Positions 4,970 to 6,973 of a DNA stretch of 6,973 bases are shown here, in pieces. The DNA is taken from NCBI GenBank assembly GCA_900771045.1, contig CAAGMM010000338.1:1-6973 (forward strand), in the 5' to 3' direction. Under the pieces are notes generated by a model. The model saw only the letters and a program-made list of their open reading frames with translations, was not told where the DNA came from and ran no database searches. Position 1 is the first letter of the stretch. Each line of letters begins with the position of its first letter. Source of the DNA: Bacteroidales bacterium. Lineage in GTDB: Bacteria; Bacteroidota; Bacteroidia; Bacteroidales; F082. The position numbers were made by a program, and so were the translations under genes.

Positions 4970-6449
4970 ATCCCACAGTTTCTTTCAAGAATTTGCGTAT
5001 CATGTTTTTGGCTTTTTCCGTCGTCACGAATGACAGCCATTTCGTCTTAGGCTCGACATTATCGTCCTTTTTTATCTCGACGACGTCGCCGTTTGTCAGG
5101 ACGAAGAAGAGTGGGCGTTCTTTGCCGTTGACTACCGCTCCGGAACAATGATTCCCGATTTCGGTGTGGATGTCGTAGGCGAAGTCGAGGACGGTCGAGC
5201 CGATGCGCAGTTTCCTGAGTTCGCCGGTCGGAGTGAGGATATAGACTTTGTCGGCTTCGTGCGCCTTTGAAAGCTTCTCGTCGGGGAAGTCGATCTGGCT
5301 CTCTATCGGCGACTCAAGGTAGATGCGTATCTTGTTGAGCCATTCGTCTTCGGGATTAACAGTCGAGATGTCCTTGTAACGCCAATGTGACGCGCTGCCA
5401 GTCTCGGCGTTGTAGTCCATCCTCTCGGTCCGTATCTGCACTTCGACCCAAGTCTTCTCATATAAAACCGTCGTGTGCAGCGACTCGTATCCTGACGGCT
5501 TCGGTGTCGTTATCCAGTCGCGGAGACGGCTGTTGTTGGGCTGATAAATATTGGTAATCAATGAATAAACACGCCAGCAGTCGGTTTTCTCGTTCTCTTC
5601 CGGGCTCCCTTTTATGATAATCCTCACGGCCAAAATGTCGTAAACTTCCTCAAAAGGGACGTTCTGCCTCTGCATCTTGGCGAAAATCGACGGAATCGAC
5701 TTGAAGCGCCATTTGATCGTCGTGCTGATGCCTTCTTCTTTGAGGGCGTCCTGTATCGGCTTCAGAAAATCCTCGATAAGAAAGCACTGTTGCTCCTGCG
5801 TCGTCTCTATTTTCTTCTGAAGGTATTCATATTCAATGGGATTCTCGAACTTCATCACTTCTTCCTCCATCTCTTTCTTTATGGAGTAAAGCCCGAGACG
5901 GTGAACGATTGGGATGAAGATGTACTTCATCTCGTTGATGAAGCCCTGCTTTTTTTCCGGCAGGATTTCGTCTTTATGCCTGAAGTCGTAGATGCGGTGC
6001 GTTATCTTCAGCAGTATGACCCTGATGTCGTCGATGAGCGAGATGAACAGGCGGCGGTATTGCTCGGCGTTGAATGACACGGCGTCGGTGTGGACGAATG
6101 AGATCTTGTCGAAGCCGTCAATTATCCTCGCGACGGATTCGCCGAACTGCTCCCTTATGAAGTTGAGGCTCAGTCCGGTTTTGTATGTGATTCCGTGCAG
6201 GAAGGCCGCCACGACGCATTTGCTCCTCATCCCGAATTCGAGATACACTATTTTCGCCATCTCGATGAGGTGGAGGATGTAGGGCTTGCCGTTGAGCATC
6301 CGCCTGTTGTCGTATTTCGTGAGGGCGAGGACGTACGCCTTGTCTATATATTCCATCTGTTCCGTCGTCATCCCCGACGCGAGAATACTCTTCAACTCGT
6401 CGTGAGCCGATTCGATGGCCTGAAGTTCTATGTCTGAATAACCTTTCAT
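4959..6449 (-). CDS. RelA/SpoT homologue: degenerate HD domain, ppGpp synthetase domain, TGS; short C-terminus
   Basis: A (p)ppGpp synthetase of the RSH family, cytoplasmic, transferring pyrophosphate from ATP to GDP/GTP. Numbering is from the TTG at 6459-6461. Residues about 35-200 are the hydrolase (HD) domain: H64 in KPYILH is kept, but the HD pair is H89-G90, the following ED is Y93-K94, and the usual ADRLHNMRT reads THRIYDFRH (154-162), so hydrolysis is probably lost. Residues about 240-365 are the synthetase: RLRD (312-315, basic type as in RxKD enzymes), GYESLHTT, VEVQIRT with E340, E353 and AxHWRYK, all apparently intact. TGS spans about 405-465 (LDFAYDIHTEIGNHC). The protein ends about 30 residues after TGS, whereas long RSH proteins of about 730 residues continue with helical, zinc-finger and ACT domains. 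A heptamer repeat supplies the stop. I prefer ATG 6449 (residue 5) because a -7 box overlaps the upstream TTG. Confidence 0.88.
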   Translation of the reverse strand: MKGYSDIELQAIESAHDELKSILASGMTTEQMEYIDKAYVLALTKYDNRRMLNGKPYILHLIEMAKIVYLEFGMRSKCVVAAFLHGITYKTGLSLNFIREQFGESVARIIDGFDKISFVHTDAVSFNAEQYRRLFISLIDDIRVILLKITHRIYDFRHKDEILPEKKQGFINEMKYIFIPIVHRLGLYSIKKEMEEEVMKFENPIEYEYLQKKIETTQEQQCFLIEDFLKPIQDALKEEGISTTIKWRFKSIPSIFAKMQRQNVPFEEVYDILAVRIIIKGSPEENEKTDCWRVYSLITNIYQPNNSRLRDWITTPKPSGYESLHTTVLYEKTWVEVQIRTERMDYNAETGSASHWRYKDISTVNPEDEWLNKIRIYLESPIESQIDFPDEKLSKAHEADKVYILTPTGELRKLRIGSTVLDFAYDIHTEIGNHCSGAVVNGKERPLFFVLTNGDVVEIKKDDNVEPKTKWLSFVTTEKAKNMIRKFLKETVGCEQ

Positions 6450-6458
6450 ATCGAAAGG

Positions 6459-6466
6459 CAAAAATA
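6459..6466 (-). promoter_or_regulatory. Candidate -7 box for the RelA/SpoT-like gene
   Basis: On the minus strand this is TATTTTTG, matching TAnnTTTG, with a weak CTTTA near -33. It overlaps the in-frame TTG at 6461 and ends about ten bases before ATG 6449. If real, transcription would start only a few bases before, or almost at, that ATG, which rules out the TTG start but makes the leader unusually short. Confidence 0.35.
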
Positions 6467-6626
6467 GTGTTTTTTACTGATAAAATAAAGGCGAGTTTTA
6501 TAAATTTTGAAAAGGAACGCCGGTTGATGCGGATTTTTATGTACCACAGTGAGTGTGTGTTTTTGATAAATATTTGATAATCAATGTATCCATCCTTAAA
6601 AAAATCAAAAAAAATCAACAAAAGTC

Positions 6627-6658
6627 TTGTTTTTTATCAAAAAAAGTTCGTAAATTCG
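6627..6658 (+). promoter_or_regulatory. Candidate promoter for the fimbrillin-like lipoprotein
   Basis: TTG at 6627-6629 is followed after 21 bases by TAAATTCG (6651-6658), one base off TAnnTTTG. It predicts a leader of about 40 bases. A short dyad in the leader (GCTAAT 6663-6668, ATTAGC 6681-6686) and an upstream 11-bp palindrome (TTGATAATCAA, 6574-6584) are possible control sites, without further support. Confidence 0.45.
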
Positions 6659-6666
6659 CAGTGCTA

Positions 6667-6677
6667 ATTACGCATTA
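6667..6677 (-). repeat. Inverted fragment of the CGTAATG heptamer in the leader
   Basis: ATTACGCATTA here is the exact reverse complement of TAATGCGTAAT, an 11-base stretch that occurs several times inside the array at 4832-4901. It sits within the predicted leader of the following lipoprotein gene. Eleven matching AT-rich bases could be chance. Confidence 0.4.
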
Positions 6678-6704
6678 ATTATTAGCCATTAAGGTATTTG
6701 TATC

Positions 6705-6973
6705 ATGATTAAGAAATTCAAATTGCCAATTGCAGTGCTTTTATTATCAGCGCTCGTTTCCTGTAAGAAGGACGAGAAATCCGTCGTCAGCGGCGACGTG
6801 ATGACCTTCACCGGGCGCATAGGCGGAGGTGCCAAAACCGAGATAAACGGCTTCGAGATGACTTGGAGCGATGGCGACTCGATCGTCATCAACGAAAAGG
6901 GGTTCTCGTCAACCCTCACTTCCGACCGCAAGACAGCCATCTTTACCGGGACGGTGACACCGGCTAATGAATA
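6705..6973 (+). CDS. Fimbrillin-like surface lipoprotein (5' part, runs off window)
   Basis: The frame from ATG 6705 stays open for 89 codons to the window end. Residues 1-20 are a lipoprotein signal peptide (MIKK, hydrophobic core, lipobox LVSC with C20). The next residues, KKDEK, fit the Bacteroidetes lipoprotein export signal X-K-(D/E)2 described in Capnocytophaga, so exposure on the cell surface is likely. The mature start (VMTFTGRIGGGAKTEINGFEMTWSDGDSIVIN, then a strand TAIFTGTVTP; both visible from about residue 33) has the pattern of fimbrillin-family and related Bacteroidales proteins: FTA-type strand, TWxxGDxIxIN turn, and ATFTG strand. Such proteins form fimbriae or surface adhesins; the exact role cannot be told from this fragment. 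It is transcribed divergently from the RelA/SpoT-like gene. Confidence 0.72.
   Translation, partial: MIKKFKLPIAVLLLSALVSCKKDEKSVVSGDVMTFTGRIGGGAKTEINGFEMTWSDGDSIVINEKGFSSTLTSDRKTAIFTGTVTPANE

Noticed and set aside
6961..6973. TAATGAATA shared by the window end and the left palindrome arm, suggesting a circular or terminally redundant element
   Set aside because: Nine AT-rich bases only; the flanking bases differ, and the end lies inside an open gene.

Overview
The window looks like chromosomal DNA from an uncultured member of the Bacteroidales (phylum Bacteroidota). Four things point there. Promoter-like sites have the Bacteroidetes form TTG/TTTG, about 20 bases, then TAnnTTTG. Start codons lack clear Shine-Dalgarno sequences. 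Two genes begin with lipoprotein signal peptides, one followed by a surface-export motif. The gene families (a Cbp1-like lipoprotein, a CarboxypepD-less TonB-receptor-like barrel protein, a fimbrillin-like protein) are typical of gut or rumen Bacteroidales. This assignment is inference from sequence features, not from a database match.

Layout, left to right. Bases 1-80 form a perfect 80-bp palindrome touching the window edge. On the minus strand, 53-1327 encodes a DUF2779-type protein with a Cas4-like PD-(D/E)XK nuclease domain carrying Fe-S cysteines and a second domain whose first acidic motif looks lost. A short intergenic region (1328-1612) holds two overlapping divergent promoter candidates and a long interrupted stem-loop. 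On the plus strand, 1613-2446 encodes a coiled-coil lipoprotein of the Cbp1 adhesin type, closed by a strong intrinsic terminator at 2471-2508. A promoter at 2656-2663 then leads into two decayed genes on the plus strand: the C-terminal half of a type-B carboxylesterase (2763-3605) with no nucleophile-serine region, and a shrunken TonB-receptor-like outer-membrane protein (3613-4776) with an internal loss and one in-frame TGA.

Between this dead operon and the next, convergent gene lie two different tandem arrays of 7-bp units (4832-4901 and 4928-4969). The second array runs into the 3' end of a minus-strand RelA/SpoT-homologue gene (4959-6449), which has a degenerate hydrolase domain, an apparently intact ppGpp synthetase domain and a TGS domain, but stops shortly after TGS. 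After an AT-rich spacer with a promoter, a fimbrillin-like surface lipoprotein starts at 6705 and runs off the window end.

The genes do not form one pathway. No CRISPR array, rRNA, tRNA or intact mobile element was seen. The most unusual theme is 7-bp repetition at gene 3' ends: both complete minus-strand genes take their stop codon from a heptamer-type repeat (GGTTTAG units in the palindrome, ATGAGCT units at 4928-4969), and a piece of the CGTAATG heptamer recurs inverted in the leader of the last gene.
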